A stretch of DNA of 64,000 nucleotides from Bacteroidota bacterium (GTDB lineage Bacteria > Bacteroidota > Bacteroidia > B-17B0 > Aurantibacillaceae). Position 1 is the first letter of the stretch, and each line of letters starts with the position of its first letter. The stretch spans positions 1 through 64,000 of the forward strand of contig JADJDM010000010.1 in NCBI GenBank assembly GCA_016702705.1. The letters run 5' to 3'. Under the pieces are notes generated by a model that saw nothing but the letters and a program-made list of their open reading frames with translations, searched no databases and was not told the origin of the DNA. Shown here piece by piece: positions 10,549 to 21,018 of this stretch. A program made the translations under genes and the position numbers.

Positions 10549-13500
10549 CTACTTTTTGTACTTCTTCACCAAGCTAATCATCTCCTCGTTTTTGTAATAA
10601 TTAGCGTAGTCTTCAAAATTTTCATTATTTACATCTTTAAGGCTTATATCAGCTCCATTTTCTAACAGATAAGTCAGTGTTTCTATATGTTGCACAATTG
10701 CAGCTGAAAGTAAAGGACTTAATCCATTTTTATCTTGTTTATTTAAAGCATCAGGATAAGCAACAAGGGCTTGTTTTAATGTTTCTATATTTTTTGAACG
10801 GGCAGCTAAATGAACAATGGTTTGTCCGCCAGTTGTAACAGCCTTTATATTTGCCCCGCTGTTAACTAGCAACTTTACATTTTCGGCCTTACCATAAAAG
10901 GATGCCAACATAATAGCACTTAAGCTATCTATTGTAATCGCATTAATTAGTTTTTTGTTTAATTTAATTGCAAGCTTTAATACTTCAGGATTGTTTGATG
11001 TTGCGGCTCGACTAATTATATTATAACCACTTTTATCAACTCGTTTATAGTTTAAACCTTTAGCAATTAAGAGTTCAATAATTTCTTTATTGCCTTTGTT
11101 AAAAACCATTTGTTCTAAACCATAGTTAGTAGTAGAATCGATTAGCATATTTACTTTTGCGCCTTTAGAAATTAAGTAATTTATAATTTCAATATTTTCA
11201 GCAGAAACAGCGTAAGTTAATGCACTCCAACCATCTTGTCGTTTTGATGTAGGGTTATATTCTAAATCATTTACATCAACTTTTTTAACTTCAATCAAGT
11301 ATTTTAAAACATCTAACTTTTTTGTTGCTGCTGCAATCCCAGTTAAATTACCATAATAACTTTCTTTATTTGCAGGGTTAGGGTAAATAATTCCCTTCGA
11401 ATTAATATCAGCTTTAGCTGCAACCAATTTTTTAACCATTGCTAAATCGCTATATAAAACCGCCCACATTAATGTTGTTGCCCCGTTTGAATCTACTGAC
11501 CCTATATCCGCACCATCTTTTAAAAGCTTATCTACTAATTCTTTATCATCTGTTCTAATAGCGCTTGCAAGCTCTTCATTAAAATCATTTCTCCAAATTA
11601 ACACATCATTCGAAATATTTTCGCTACGTGATGTGGGCTGTTGTTTTCCATTTGTTATAGTTGGTACATCAACTTCAATGTATTTTTGCAGTTCGGATAA
11701 ATATACTTTGTTATCATTGTTTTTATCTGCTTTATGTTTACGTAATGCATTAATTAGTGAGTAAGAAAAAACTCCATTGTTCCACTCCTCCCCTTCCATT
11801 GCATACTCGGTACCTCCAGCAGATGATATTACAGTTGCTCCAGATGTTTTACGTAAATCAATAAACATCTCTTTCATTAAATTTATTGAATTATTTAATT
11901 TCCCTTCGCTTGCACTAATTTTTGTTGAAGATGCCGACCTAAATGCAACAGCTCCATTTTCTACAATTGCCTCCGCTTTAGTTTGCACAATTTCATCCTT
12001 GTCAATTTCTCCCGAATGACAGGCGTCGATTAGTACAACTTTGTTACGTGGTGCTATTCCATCCAATAAGTTTTCTATTTCCGAATACAACAAACCTTTT
12101 TCAGAAGGATTATCAAAATTTACATCATAGGTAGCTAAATAGTAATCTAAGTTTTTATCTAATATACCATGTGTTGCGGCAAAAAATATAATTTTATCAT
12201 TCACACCAATCGAATCCGTATTATGATCATGCTGAATTTTTTCTTTTAATTTTAGAATGTTATCAAGCGTTGCACTATCATTCAACAGTGTGTCAACAAT
12301 AATTTCGCTGTAATAGTTTTTTTGATTTTGGAATACCTTAATGATGTCTCTTACATCTTTGGCTGGATACTTTAAATTATAATTTTCATTCTTAAATTTA
12401 GAAACACCAATACCTATAATATGAAGCTTAGGCTTTGCTTTATTTTTATTATTAGCGTACCAAGTAGTAAATGTATAAGGATAAGACTCAATATTATCTT
12501 CGTTTGTAACTTTTACAGATACTTTATTAAAACCTTTGTTAAGCATTATAGTATATGCTATTGGAATAGAATTTGTTGTAGAAAGGTCATAACCATCAAT
12601 GATTTGTGTTCCTTCAACACCATGAACAGGAACATCATTAATACTAATTTTAATACTTTTTAGTTTTTTGTGATCATCGTGTAAAATAAAGAACAAACGT
12701 AAACTACTTTTAGTCACTTCGAGTGGGTATTTAAGTACGCTACGCAGCACAGGACGATTGTCGTTATTTACGTTTGCACTACTACTTAAATGTAATCGTT
12801 TTAATCTTTTTTCATGCAATTTCTTATAGGCAGTAATCATTTCGGGCGACTCATAACCTAAGGCTTCAGAAATAATATCAGGCCTATTGTACTCCAAATC
12901 TAAATCAGCCAAATCAAAAGTAGAATTACCATAGGAGAAATAAGCTAAATTATTATTGGACTCGTTTGCATTAGAAGTTGACACAACATAATAGTTAGAT
13001 GGGGTTGTTGTAATATAATTTCCATATGGCGTTGCATAGGTTGATGTTATATTACTAAATGTTTTAGCGTCCCATACTCTAATAAACCCATCAGTACCAG
13101 CAGAAACAATACGTTTTCCGTCGGCAGTATAATGGCTTTTCCACGAATAACCAACGTGTGGAATCCAGCTTGCTAACTGCTTTTTAGTTAATAAATCTAT
13201 CACTTTAATCTCGTAATTACGACTTAAAATAAGTAACTCATTATTAAATGGATGTAAACTATAATAAAGGATTGATTGCACTAACTTTTTATCATTTATT
13301 TCATTTATCTTTTTAAAAGTCCATTTATCAAAAATAAATAAGTTAGTATCTAATGTTCTTAAAGCAAAGGTGTTTTCATTTTCATTTTCCAAATCCAACC
13401 ACTTGTACAAACTAAAGTTGCCCAGCTCAATAACCTTATCATTAAACACATTTTTTAAACAAGCCTTTCCATTGTTTTCAAATACCAAAAATGTATCGCG

Positions 13501-14711
13501 TATAACCTTAATTTCCTTAAGGTTATAGGAACTAAGTACTAATTTGCTTTTTCCTTGATTATGCACGTATACATCCTTATTACTAGTAAGATAAATAAAT
13601 GCGGAATCACTTGCTAAAGGTAAATAGCCAACAGGCTTGCTAATTGGTTTAAATTGATAAACATATTTGTTGCTTTGATAATTAAATGTACACAACGAGC
13701 TATCTGTATTTACAAATGTAAGGTTACCACTTGTTTTATTTATTTTCCCCAATTCATTTACATCAACTTTAGAGGCTTTAGAATTCCAGAAAATTCTTCC
13801 TGTTTTTAAGGATAATAAACTAATGTTATTATTATAGTTTATGGTAATCACCTCGTTGTGCTGATCTGGTAATGCACCATAGGGGATTATCCCTTTTCCT
13901 AGTAAAAAAATATATTCTTGTCTATCAAAATAATAGGAAGTAATAAAAGTAACACCTCCAAAAAACACACAATTATATTTGGAGCTGAATGCCAAGCTAA
14001 AATACCTGTGATTCGTAAAATCTTCATTAACAAATTTACTTTTGTATGAATGCTCAACATAATCGTATACTTTTCCAAATCCATTATCCGTCAATAAAAC
14101 TAAACGAATATTATTAGCACTATCATTTAAAATAATAGGGACCATGCGTGAGAATGCAGAATCACTTTCATCAGAAACAATTCGTTCGTTTTTTGAGTCT
14201 GTATAAATAAATTTAACTGCTCTGCCATTTGAAATTGCAATTGCATTAGAATAAGGCATGGCAAAATCAGTTATTTTATCGTACCCTGATACAAGAATAG
14301 TGTCCTTAAATGTTTCTAAATTAAGCAACATAATATTCCCTTTTAGTAGGTTAATGATGGCTTTATTTCCATATCTGCCTAACTCGATTTGAGCTGTTTT
14401 GTTTTTAAAACCAGTCATTGTTTTATAGCAGGCTTGCTCAGAAATGTTCCAAAACTTAAGTGTACTATCACTTGAAGAACTCATTAGTTTTCTATCATGA
14501 TCAAAAAAGGCAATATCATTTACTCTATCTTTATGGCCTCGTAAAACACCAATTAATTTACCTGTTTCAACTTCCCAAATTTTTATAGTGGAATCAACAG
14601 AACAACTTACTACAAGGCGTTCGTTATCCGAAAATTTAAGATTTAATATCTGTTTATTATGAGCTTTAATAGTTCTTAATTCTTTGCTACCATCGCCAAG
14701 AGCAATTTTTA
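10549..14711 (-). CDS. WD40 - caspase (C14) - ankyrin protein, main part after a frameshift
   Basis: This section continues the gene that begins at 15431; the frame is open from about 14711, and the first ATG (14484) is internal. It starts with WD40-like blades (SVDSTIKIWE, SSSSDSTLKFWN, SAGTDGFIRVWDAK). A caspase/metacaspase fold follows (about 12400-11640 in DNA) with His in FFAATHG and catalytic Cys in LIDACHSGE, then a TSRSENISNDV segment. The last ~330 residues are ankyrin repeats (GADIGSVDSNGATTLMWAV, GANIKAVTTGGQTIVHLAA, NGADISLKDVNNENFEDYA). WD40-linked caspases are known in Bacteroidota; the added ankyrin tail is less usual. The predicted activity is cysteine endopeptidase. Both catalytic residues are present. 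Confidence 0.85.
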
Positions 14712-15431
14712 TTCTCCTTCTAATCCCCCATAAGCCATTAAATCTTCCGACTTACTAATAGCAATGGTATTAATTTCATCGTTTGATCCGGATTGTACTA
14801 TTAATTCGGGTTGCATTGCTGGAGCAGGTTGATGTGGAGTAAATGAAAACTCCATTAATAATTTAATAAATGCATTAAGTAAATCATTTATATCACTATC
14901 AAAATTTATGATTGTATATATCTTACCCTTTGTAACATTATTATAATATGCTATAATTACTGTGTAGCGATAGTCGGTAAAAGGTTTTAAAAAATCAGGT
15001 TGATTTTTTAAAACAGCCATTTGAACATCGTCGGCATTAAGCAATACACTCCATTCATTTTGACTAACAATCGAATACTTGCTTTCTTCCTTCATTCCGA
15101 ATAAACCAGCCATATCATTTCTAAGTTCGGATTCCAAATTGTAATGATTATAACAAGTATCTATATAATAAGCTAAATTGATTTTTTTAGCTGGGTTTTT
15201 AAACATGGCTAATTTAGACATGATACCTTTTTTATTAGAAATAAAAGCTGAATAACCAACGAGTAATGTGTCGGTTTTTTGGGATAAAATACTACGTTCG
15301 AAACGAACATGGTACTTTTTCATCTTCTCAACTAAGTCTGCTGGCAATTTTACTTGTGCAGATAAGTTCGTTAATTGCAATAACAAACAAACAACAAATG
15401 TTGTTTTTAAAATGAAGCTTAGTTTTCCCAC
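14709..15431 (-). CDS. N-terminal part of the WD40-caspase-ankyrin protein (signal peptide plus novel domain)
   Basis: These 240 codons carry the true start: a signal peptide (FVVCLLLQLTNLSAQ) and a domain of about 190 residues that I do not recognise. They end with SGSNDEINTIAISKSEDLMAYGG, the opening strand of the first WD40 blade. The expected continuation (IKIALGDGSKELRTI) is in the next frame just past the stop. Adding one A to the A-run near 14712 restores a single ~1627-codon gene from 15431 to 10549. The signal peptide implies that the WD40, caspase and ankyrin parts are exported. Confidence 0.75.
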   Translation of the reverse strand: MGKLSFILKTTFVVCLLLQLTNLSAQVKLPADLVEKMKKYHVRFERSILSQKTDTLLVGYSAFISNKKGIMSKLAMFKNPAKKINLAYYIDTCYNHYNLESELRNDMAGLFGMKEESKYSIVSQNEWSVLLNADDVQMAVLKNQPDFLKPFTDYRYTVIIAYYNNVTKGKIYTIINFDSDINDLLNAFIKLLMEFSFTPHQPAPAMQPELIVQSGSNDEINTIAISKSEDLMAYGGLEGE

Positions 15432-15453
15432 TTGAAAAAATATTATACTTTAA

Positions 15454-16270
15454 TTAATGCTCTTCATAAAAATCAACTAATAACTCCTGAAAAGTATACA
15501 TATCAAAAGGTTTTGACACTATCATTTCTTTTAGTAGTTGAAATTTAGCTTCGCTTTGAATGTTTAGGGTATGGGCCAATAAGGAAATATCTTTCAAAAC
15601 ACTTTCTTCATATTTATTGCAAAGGCGATTAAAATTACTCTTATCCTTAAACCAAGCCATACTATCCAATAATGCCTCTGTACGATTTCCTTTGTAGTTG
15701 CGAGCAATGTAATTGGTTATTTTTTCACGCTGCGCATGTATACCTTCAGGTATTTTATTTCCTAGCTTTAATGCAATGTTCGATTCGGTAAAACGTATCA
15801 ATGTTTTTGCAGGTGTACGATATCCTTTTTTCTTTTTAATTTTTTCGTATTCATCGTTGGCAATTTTTTCTAATGTTTTATCTAATGGTCTAAACCCATA
15901 ACGATAATAAAACCAAAATGCCCCGACTCTATTCCTTCAGGATTATCCAATCCGTATTGATATGGCTCTACCTCAAAATAATCTACACCAAACGCCTCAC
16001 GATACACACGCAACAATTGCATAAATAAGTAGCCCGACTCACCACCTCTAAACTGCTCAAAAATATTTATGCCGAACAATGATTTTTTGCCGTGCAACCA
16101 ACCGCCACCATAAGCAGCCGGGAAACCATTTTTAAATAAGGTATAACCCGCATAAGTTTCTAAAGGTAATTGTCGGTTAGGTGTCATTGTATAAACCGCA
16201 ATTGAAATGCCCCGCTCTAATTGGTAAAAACGTAATGACCTACGCTCGATGTACGTTGTAGGGTCGGTTT
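15454..16270 (-). CDS. C-terminal part of an unrecognised ~530-residue protein (frameshifted)
   Basis: Two stretches (15882-16187 and 15454-15801, with open sequence around them) continue the protein begun at 17065. Frame changes lie near 16265 and near 15905; there the residues GHFGF and YYRYGFRPLD join across the shift. The central part (GGGWLHGKKSLFGINIF, ESGYLFMQLLRVYREAFGV, then a YRYGFRPLDKTL stretch) resembles the fold signature of acyltransferase-like (GNAT) domains, but this is only an impression. No signal peptide belongs to this part. Function unknown. Confidence 0.55.
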
Positions 16271-16276
16271 CGCGCT

Positions 16277-17065
16277 CTAAAAAATCAAGGCGCTGCGCAT
16301 CACATCAATCAACTCATCTTGCTGCGCTACACTTAAATTCATAAAATAAGGCAGCTCACGATTTATTAACTCAACATGATCAAAACTACGCAACAAATCA
16401 GTATGAAAATAAGGAGTATCAAAACTTAATTGATTGTAAAGCTTACTAAATTTTTCTTGTTCAGAGTTTAGCTGAACATACACACTCAATTTATTCCAAA
16501 AATAATCTTTTATATAAGGCTCATGATTTAGTTTAGAAAACTGGTCTAATAGAAATGGTAAAAACTGTTCTTCTTTTACTTGTAGTTCCGAAAGTAAATC
16601 TTCCTGCACATTACCTGCTGATGTAAGGAGTTTTTCCATATCGGGTAATGTAAATTGCAATACATCATTCAGCATTATTTCTTCTTCACTGCTGTAATCG
16701 TAAAGCATTTTTATATCTTGCTTTTCGTTAAGTGCAACTAATAAATCATAAGAAAAGCTTGATAAAGTTGTTGTATATGGCAAGCCACTGTTTTGCAATT
16801 TAGCTTTATCGGCATTACTTGCTTTTTTAATATGCTTGGCAAAGCGCTCCTTCTCTTTGTTTACCAGTGTAGCAAAAGCTTCATTTATAGGATGCGCCGA
16901 AAGAAATAAAAGTAAATTTTGATATTCTGCCCACTCCTTAAACGCAGGTAAGGGTGTTTTATGAATAAGTTGTAATGCTTTCAATTTTTTATCATTAGCA
17001 ACATCATCAAACTGATTAGCAGTTTGTTTTAATATTGTAAAAAGTGCCTTAAACGATTTGGACAT
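16277..17065 (-). CDS. N-terminal part of the same unrecognised protein
   Basis: This 262-codon stretch begins MSKSFKALFTILKQTANQFDD. It is mostly helical and charged, without signal peptide or membrane segment, and ends at a premature stop after DVMRSALIF. The downstream frame then reads LERETDPTTYIERRSLRFYQLERG, a natural continuation. I do not recognise the family. The whole gene would be 15454-17065, the last gene before the divergent CDGSH gene. Confidence 0.6.
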   Translation of the reverse strand: MSKSFKALFTILKQTANQFDDVANDKKLKALQLIHKTPLPAFKEWAEYQNLLLFLSAHPINEAFATLVNKEKERFAKHIKKASNADKAKLQNSGLPYTTTLSSFSYDLLVALNEKQDIKMLYDYSSEEEIMLNDVLQFTLPDMEKLLTSAGNVQEDLLSELQVKEEQFLPFLLDQFSKLNHEPYIKDYFWNKLSVYVQLNSEQEKFSKLYNQLSFDTPYFHTDLLRSFDHVELINRELPYFMNLSVAQQDELIDVMRSALIF

Positions 17066-17211
17066 AAGCTTTATTTATACTTCATGAAAGTACGAAAATA
17101 TTATACTCCTATAAAAAAAGGATTTCAACCACTTATTAAAAGTGCGGTATTTAATCTTATTGTTGGTATTAAAATATTTTACCTACTTTTAGTCAAACTA
17201 AAACTTAAATC

Positions 17212-17433
17212 ATGTCAAAAACAAAAATTACGGTAAACAACAATGGATCATTAAAAATAGAAGGCGATTTTGAAATTGTAGATAAAAGCGGCGCAAACTA
17301 CGACTTAGGTGGAAGAGAAATTGTTGGAATTTGTCGTTGCGGACTTTCAAAAAACAAGCCTTTTTGTGATGGTTCACATAATGGTCATTTTGAACATGAA
17401 GCAGTAGCTTTTGCATTGCCTCCTAAAAAGTAG
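17212..17433 (+). CDS. CDGSH iron-sulfur domain protein
   Basis: This 73-residue cytoplasmic protein has the full CDGSH signature: CRCGLSKNKPFCDGSH (about residues 41-56). The three Cys and one His of this motif bind a [2Fe-2S] cluster in the family. It is a single-motif minimal form of the kind found in many bacteria. Redox or Fe-S transfer roles are known for relatives; the partner here is unknown. It lies convergent with the TonB receptor gene and shares a terminator hairpin. Confidence 0.9.
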   Translation: MSKTKITVNNNGSLKIEGDFEIVDKSGANYDLGGREIVGICRCGLSKNKPFCDGSHNGHFEHEAVAFALPPKK

Positions 17434-17445
17434 TTCGGTGAAAAT

Positions 17446-17476
17446 AAGATTAAGTAGAAAAAAACTACTTAATCTT
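17446..17476 (+). terminator. Hairpin between convergent CDGSH and TonB-receptor genes
   Basis: AAGATTAAGTAG and its exact complement CTACTTAATCTT enclose seven A residues. The right arm includes the stop codon of the TonB-receptor gene. The stem is AT-rich, so terminator strength is uncertain. Confidence 0.55.
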
Positions 17477-19708
17477 AAATCTCAAACCACCATACAACAT
17501 TCTTCCGTAAATAGAACCCCACACCATTGAAGCATCAAAGTAATTACCGAAAGGTTTTTCGTTTGATACAATTGGGTTTGGCTGCATAAAATTTAAAGCA
17601 TTCTCAACACCTATATAAAAGTTCCACTCGTTCTTTTTCTTTATCACATAGGTTATTTGAGCGTTTACGTTATAAAATGCAGGGGAATAAGTTTCTCTTT
17701 TATATTCAATTGGATTAGCTGCTGTTGTTGGCAAACGCTTTGGACTAAACCATTGCACAGTTAAATCATACATCCAATTAGACTTACGTGTTTCGTAGCC
17801 CAAATTAATAAACGAACGATGTTTAGATATCAAGGCCTTCTCCAACATCCCATTACTAAAAGTTGATTTGTTTTCTACAAAACGATACGCTGTTTTTACA
17901 TTTAGACGTTTGTACAATTCCCAGCCAAACTCAATTTGCGCTGTGTTAGAAAATGAAACTCCCTTTAAATTATAAAACAACACCTTTTGCGAACTGTTAT
18001 CTACATCCACTACTAATTGATTTGTAAAGTCAGTTCTATAAACATCAACAGTAACGTAAGCATCTCGGTAATCTATTTTAAATTTTTGCGTAAAATTAGC
18101 CCCGTAGTTCCATGCAATTTCTGGCTTTAAACCGTAAGGCATACTCAAGTCGCTAGTAATTAATTCGAACTTACGTGAACTTGCCATTAAGCTAGTGTTC
18201 TCTGCAAGCATATTAGCTGTACGTAACGCTCTTCCACCTGATAAACGAAACACTGTTTTACCATCATTAATAGCATAACGAGTGTGCAAACGTGGAGTAA
18301 AAAATAAACCATAATAATTATTGTAGTCGGCACGAATACCAGCAACTAAATTAAACTTGGTTAAATGATTAAATGTGTATTCGGCAAACACACCAGGTGT
18401 AATTTCCTTACGTTTAAAATCAAACACATCGTATTTCTCAGCAACATCATCAAACATAAAACTTGAACCCAACTTGTATTTATGATTGGTGTTAAACAAA
18501 TAGCTTTCAAATATGTAATTCGCATAAAAAGTTTGTTGTTTGCCTGTGTAAGTATTGTTTCCATACTTATTATCCTGTGAGTGGCTCGACCAGTTTAACT
18601 GCAAGCCCATGCTTGTTGATGGACGTTTTAGCACATAACCATTTTTTGCAAACACATCAATACGCTCACTGTTAATTCCAATTAAATATAATGCACTTGT
18701 ATCGTGTTGATGATCTATTAATTTTAAATCCTGCCCTCCTGCTCTTTTATCAGTAACATAACTTGCCCCAAACTGTCCTTCAAAACCTTTACGTGTTTGA
18801 TAGGTCCATTTATTAGCAACATTAATTTGACTACCGGTTGGTATATCCATAAAACCATCATGGTTCATGTCTTGTTTTAAAGGATTTGAACTTGCGTGTA
18901 ATAACAAACCTGTACTCCAAACATCCGTTAATTTTTTTGACAAGTTTAAATTGTATTCATTCCGGGCGTTTGCATTTACGTAGGCATTAAAAAATAACTT
19001 CTCGCTACTTGCTGGATTTTGTAATTCGGTATTAATTTGTCCGCTAAAACTTTCGTAACCATTTACAACTGTTCCTGCACCTTTGCTAAGTTGTATAGAT
19101 TGTATCCACGAACCAGGAATAAATGACAAACCATAAATACTCGCCAAGCCACGTAAATAAGGCATATTATCTTTGGTAATCATTGCATATTGCCCCGATA
19201 AACCAAGCATTTGAATTGTTTTGGTACCAGTAACAGCATCTGCAAAATTTACGTCAACAGAAGGATTGGTTTCAAAGCTTTCGGAAAGATTACAACAAGC
19301 GGCTTTCATTAACTCTCGTTGGTTTAATGTTTCCACTTTCATCGGATTCATCATCGAAAGTTCGGAACCAGTGTTACGGTAAACAACTTGTACTTCGTTT
19401 AATTCTTTAATTTCCGACAAATAAATTGCAACATAGGATTGAATTGTATCAATCAAAAGAGTATCAGGAGCATAACCAACATTGGTAACGATAAGGTATT
19501 GTTTTGTTGCAACAAATTTTAAAGTAAATTCTCCTTTATCATTTGTTATTGATGCGTCTTGTGTACCAAGCCATTTTACCATTGTTCCAGGTAAAATAGT
19601 GGTATCAGCTTTCCCTGTTATTTCAAACACAATTCCTTGCAATTTTTTTTGCGCCGAAAGCGGAGAAACAAAAAACAAGGAAAGCAATAATATTACAACT
19701 GCTTTCAT
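17465..19708 (-). CDS. TonB-dependent receptor, probable metal (copper-type) importer
   Basis: This 747-residue outer-membrane receptor has a signal peptide (VVILLLSLFFVSPLSAQ), then a carboxypeptidase-regulatory-like domain (about 25-105), a plug domain (about 120-235) with SIQLSKGAGTVVNGYESFSGQINTE split around its end, and a 22-strand-type barrel ending in the aromatic GGLRFKIK. It lies 10 nt downstream of an HMA-domain gene and a Cys-rich gene in the same orientation. That operon pattern in Bacteroidota suggests uptake or handling of a metal such as copper; the substrate is inferred from neighbours only. Confidence 0.88.
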   Translation of the reverse strand: MKAVVILLLSLFFVSPLSAQKKLQGIVFEITGKADTTILPGTMVKWLGTQDASITNDKGEFTLKFVATKQYLIVTNVGYAPDTLLIDTIQSYVAIYLSEIKELNEVQVVYRNTGSELSMMNPMKVETLNQRELMKAACCNLSESFETNPSVDVNFADAVTGTKTIQMLGLSGQYAMITKDNMPYLRGLASIYGLSFIPGSWIQSIQLSKGAGTVVNGYESFSGQINTELQNPASSEKLFFNAYVNANARNEYNLNLSKKLTDVWSTGLLLHASSNPLKQDMNHDGFMDIPTGSQINVANKWTYQTRKGFEGQFGASYVTDKRAGGQDLKLIDHQHDTSALYLIGINSERIDVFAKNGYVLKRPSTSMGLQLNWSSHSQDNKYGNNTYTGKQQTFYANYIFESYLFNTNHKYKLGSSFMFDDVAEKYDVFDFKRKEITPGVFAEYTFNHLTKFNLVAGIRADYNNYYGLFFTPRLHTRYAINDGKTVFRLSGGRALRTANMLAENTSLMASSRKFELITSDLSMPYGLKPEIAWNYGANFTQKFKIDYRDAYVTVDVYRTDFTNQLVVDVDNSSQKVLFYNLKGVSFSNTAQIEFGWELYKRLNVKTAYRFVENKSTFSNGMLEKALISKHRSFINLGYETRKSNWMYDLTVQWFSPKRLPTTAANPIEYKRETYSPAFYNVNAQITYVIKKKNEWNFYIGVENALNFMQPNPIVSNEKPFGNYFDASMVWGSIYGRMLYGGLRFKIK

Positions 19709-19718
19709 TGCTTAGGAA

Positions 19719-20075
19719 TTATTTTATGTGACAATCTTTATCTTTGTATTTACAACAATCAGGTAATTCAGTATAAGCTGTATCATTAGCTTTTGACTTT
19801 TCTGTTTGATGACCCGATTTAGCAACGGCATCATGGATTTTTTGCTCATCTACTTTATCAGCACGAAAAATAACTTTAAGCATTTTTGTTTCTTCATTCC
19901 AAACAGCATTTTTTACGCCCTTAATAAAAGCAGCATTTTCGATACGCTTTTTGCATTGGTCACAATTTCCTAGTACTTTAAACTCAATTGTTTTTACTTC
20001 TTTTTTAGCCTTATCCTGAGAATAAGCAAATACACTGCACAATACAGCGAAAAATAATGTTAATGTGATTTTCAT
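19719..20075 (-). CDS. Heavy-metal-associated (HMA) domain secreted protein
   Basis: This 118-residue protein has a signal peptide (LTLFFAVLCSVFAYSQ) and one ferredoxin-like HMA domain with the metal-binding pair in GNCDQCKKR (about residues 36-44). A short Cys/His tail (PDCCKYKDKDCHIK) could bind more metal. HMA domains bind Cu(I) or similar soft metals in a CxxC loop. It lies between the Cys-rich gene and the TonB receptor and is probably cotranscribed with both. Confidence 0.87.
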   Translation of the reverse strand: MKITLTLFFAVLCSVFAYSQDKAKKEVKTIEFKVLGNCDQCKKRIENAAFIKGVKNAVWNEETKMLKVIFRADKVDEQKIHDAVAKSGHQTEKSKANDTAYTELPDCCKYKDKDCHIK

Positions 20076-20136
20076 TTTAAATTTTGTTCGATGTTAATAA
20101 TATAATGATCCTAATCTGTAAGAGTAACAGAAAGCA

Positions 20137-20541
20137 TCATATAATAAAACAACAAGCAAGTTCCCGAATGGGTGGCGAAGTATCAAAGGATTGATTTATT
20201 TTATTCTCCCTAGCAAAAGTAGAATTTACAAGCGGGGCAATAATACTATTTGAATGAATCGAAAAGAAAACAGTAACAAAATCTATTTTAGGTGCTGAAG
20301 CGGATTTTTTAACTGGAAGAACTTGATCATTTATGTTTTGTACAACTTTAATCTCATCTTTACAACAGTCATCCGTTTCTGCTTCTTCAGCTTCTTCACA
20401 ACAACAATCCTTTTTTTCGATGAAATAACTTTCAGATGTAACTTCTCCACCACAAAAATGCGCATAACGAGAAATACCAAACGACTCTGCCGTAAAAAGC
20501 AATAAAAGCATTAAAGCCGCTATTTTGTGGAAAACTTTCAC
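20137..20541 (-). CDS. HYC_CC_PP-type small Cys-rich protein
   Basis: This 134-residue protein has an N-terminal membrane/signal segment (IAALMLLLLFTAESFG), a YAHFCGG motif, a DCCCEEAEEAETDDCC cluster, and a C-terminal SPPIRELACCFII. The order H-x-C, Cys pairs and P-P matches the family known by these motifs, commonly found next to metal-related TonB receptors in Bacteroidota. It heads the three-gene operon ending at 17465. Role in metal sensing or binding is inferred. Confidence 0.75.
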   Translation of the reverse strand: MKVFHKIAALMLLLLFTAESFGISRYAHFCGGEVTSESYFIEKKDCCCEEAEEAETDDCCKDEIKVVQNINDQVLPVKKSASAPKIDFVTVFFSIHSNSIIAPLVNSTFARENKINQSFDTSPPIRELACCFII

Positions 20542-20624
20542 AAAACAAAAGTAGGAATAAAAGCCTATTAAATATGTTAAATTTGGTCAAATTGCTATAT
20601 TTAGCCTCGTAAATTAAATTTATT

Positions 20625-21017
20625 ATGTCATCCACCTTTTATATTGAGCCTACTGAAAAAACACCATTGGTTGTTTTGGATGCACTTAATGATAAATTTG
20701 AGATAATTGGAGTATCTATTCCTCAAGATGGAAGGGAGTTTTACCAACCAATATTGGATTGGTTAGGCGAGTACGCTAAAAATCCAAAAAAGGAAATGGA
20801 GTTTGTTTTGAATCTAGATTATTTTAATATTTCATCATCAAAAATGATTTTGTTTATTCTTTATAAACTTCAGGAAATTAGTACAAGTGGAGTTGAAATA
20901 AAAATAAAATGGTTTTTTAACAGTGAGGAATTATTAGAAGCGGGTGAAGATTATCAATTTATTTCTAAACTCAAGTTTGAGTACATAGAAACATCAAAAG
21001 AATATTTAGTAAGCTAA
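20625..21017 (+). CDS. SiaC-family (DUF1987) regulatory protein
   Basis: This 130-residue protein matches the DUF1987/SiaC pattern: an early IEPTEKTPLVVLD, then PILDWLGEYAKNP, then LDYFNISSSKMIL, and a C-terminal GEDYQFISKLKFEYIE. In Pseudomonas SiaC is a phosphorylatable partner that activates a diguanylate cyclase; no such partner lies next to it here. The stop is 1 nt before the aminotransferase start, so the two are likely cotranscribed. Confidence 0.8.
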   Translation: MSSTFYIEPTEKTPLVVLDALNDKFEIIGVSIPQDGREFYQPILDWLGEYAKNPKKEMEFVLNLDYFNISSSKMILFILYKLQEISTSGVEIKIKWFFNSEELLEAGEDYQFISKLKFEYIETSKEYLVS

Positions 21018-21018
21018 T

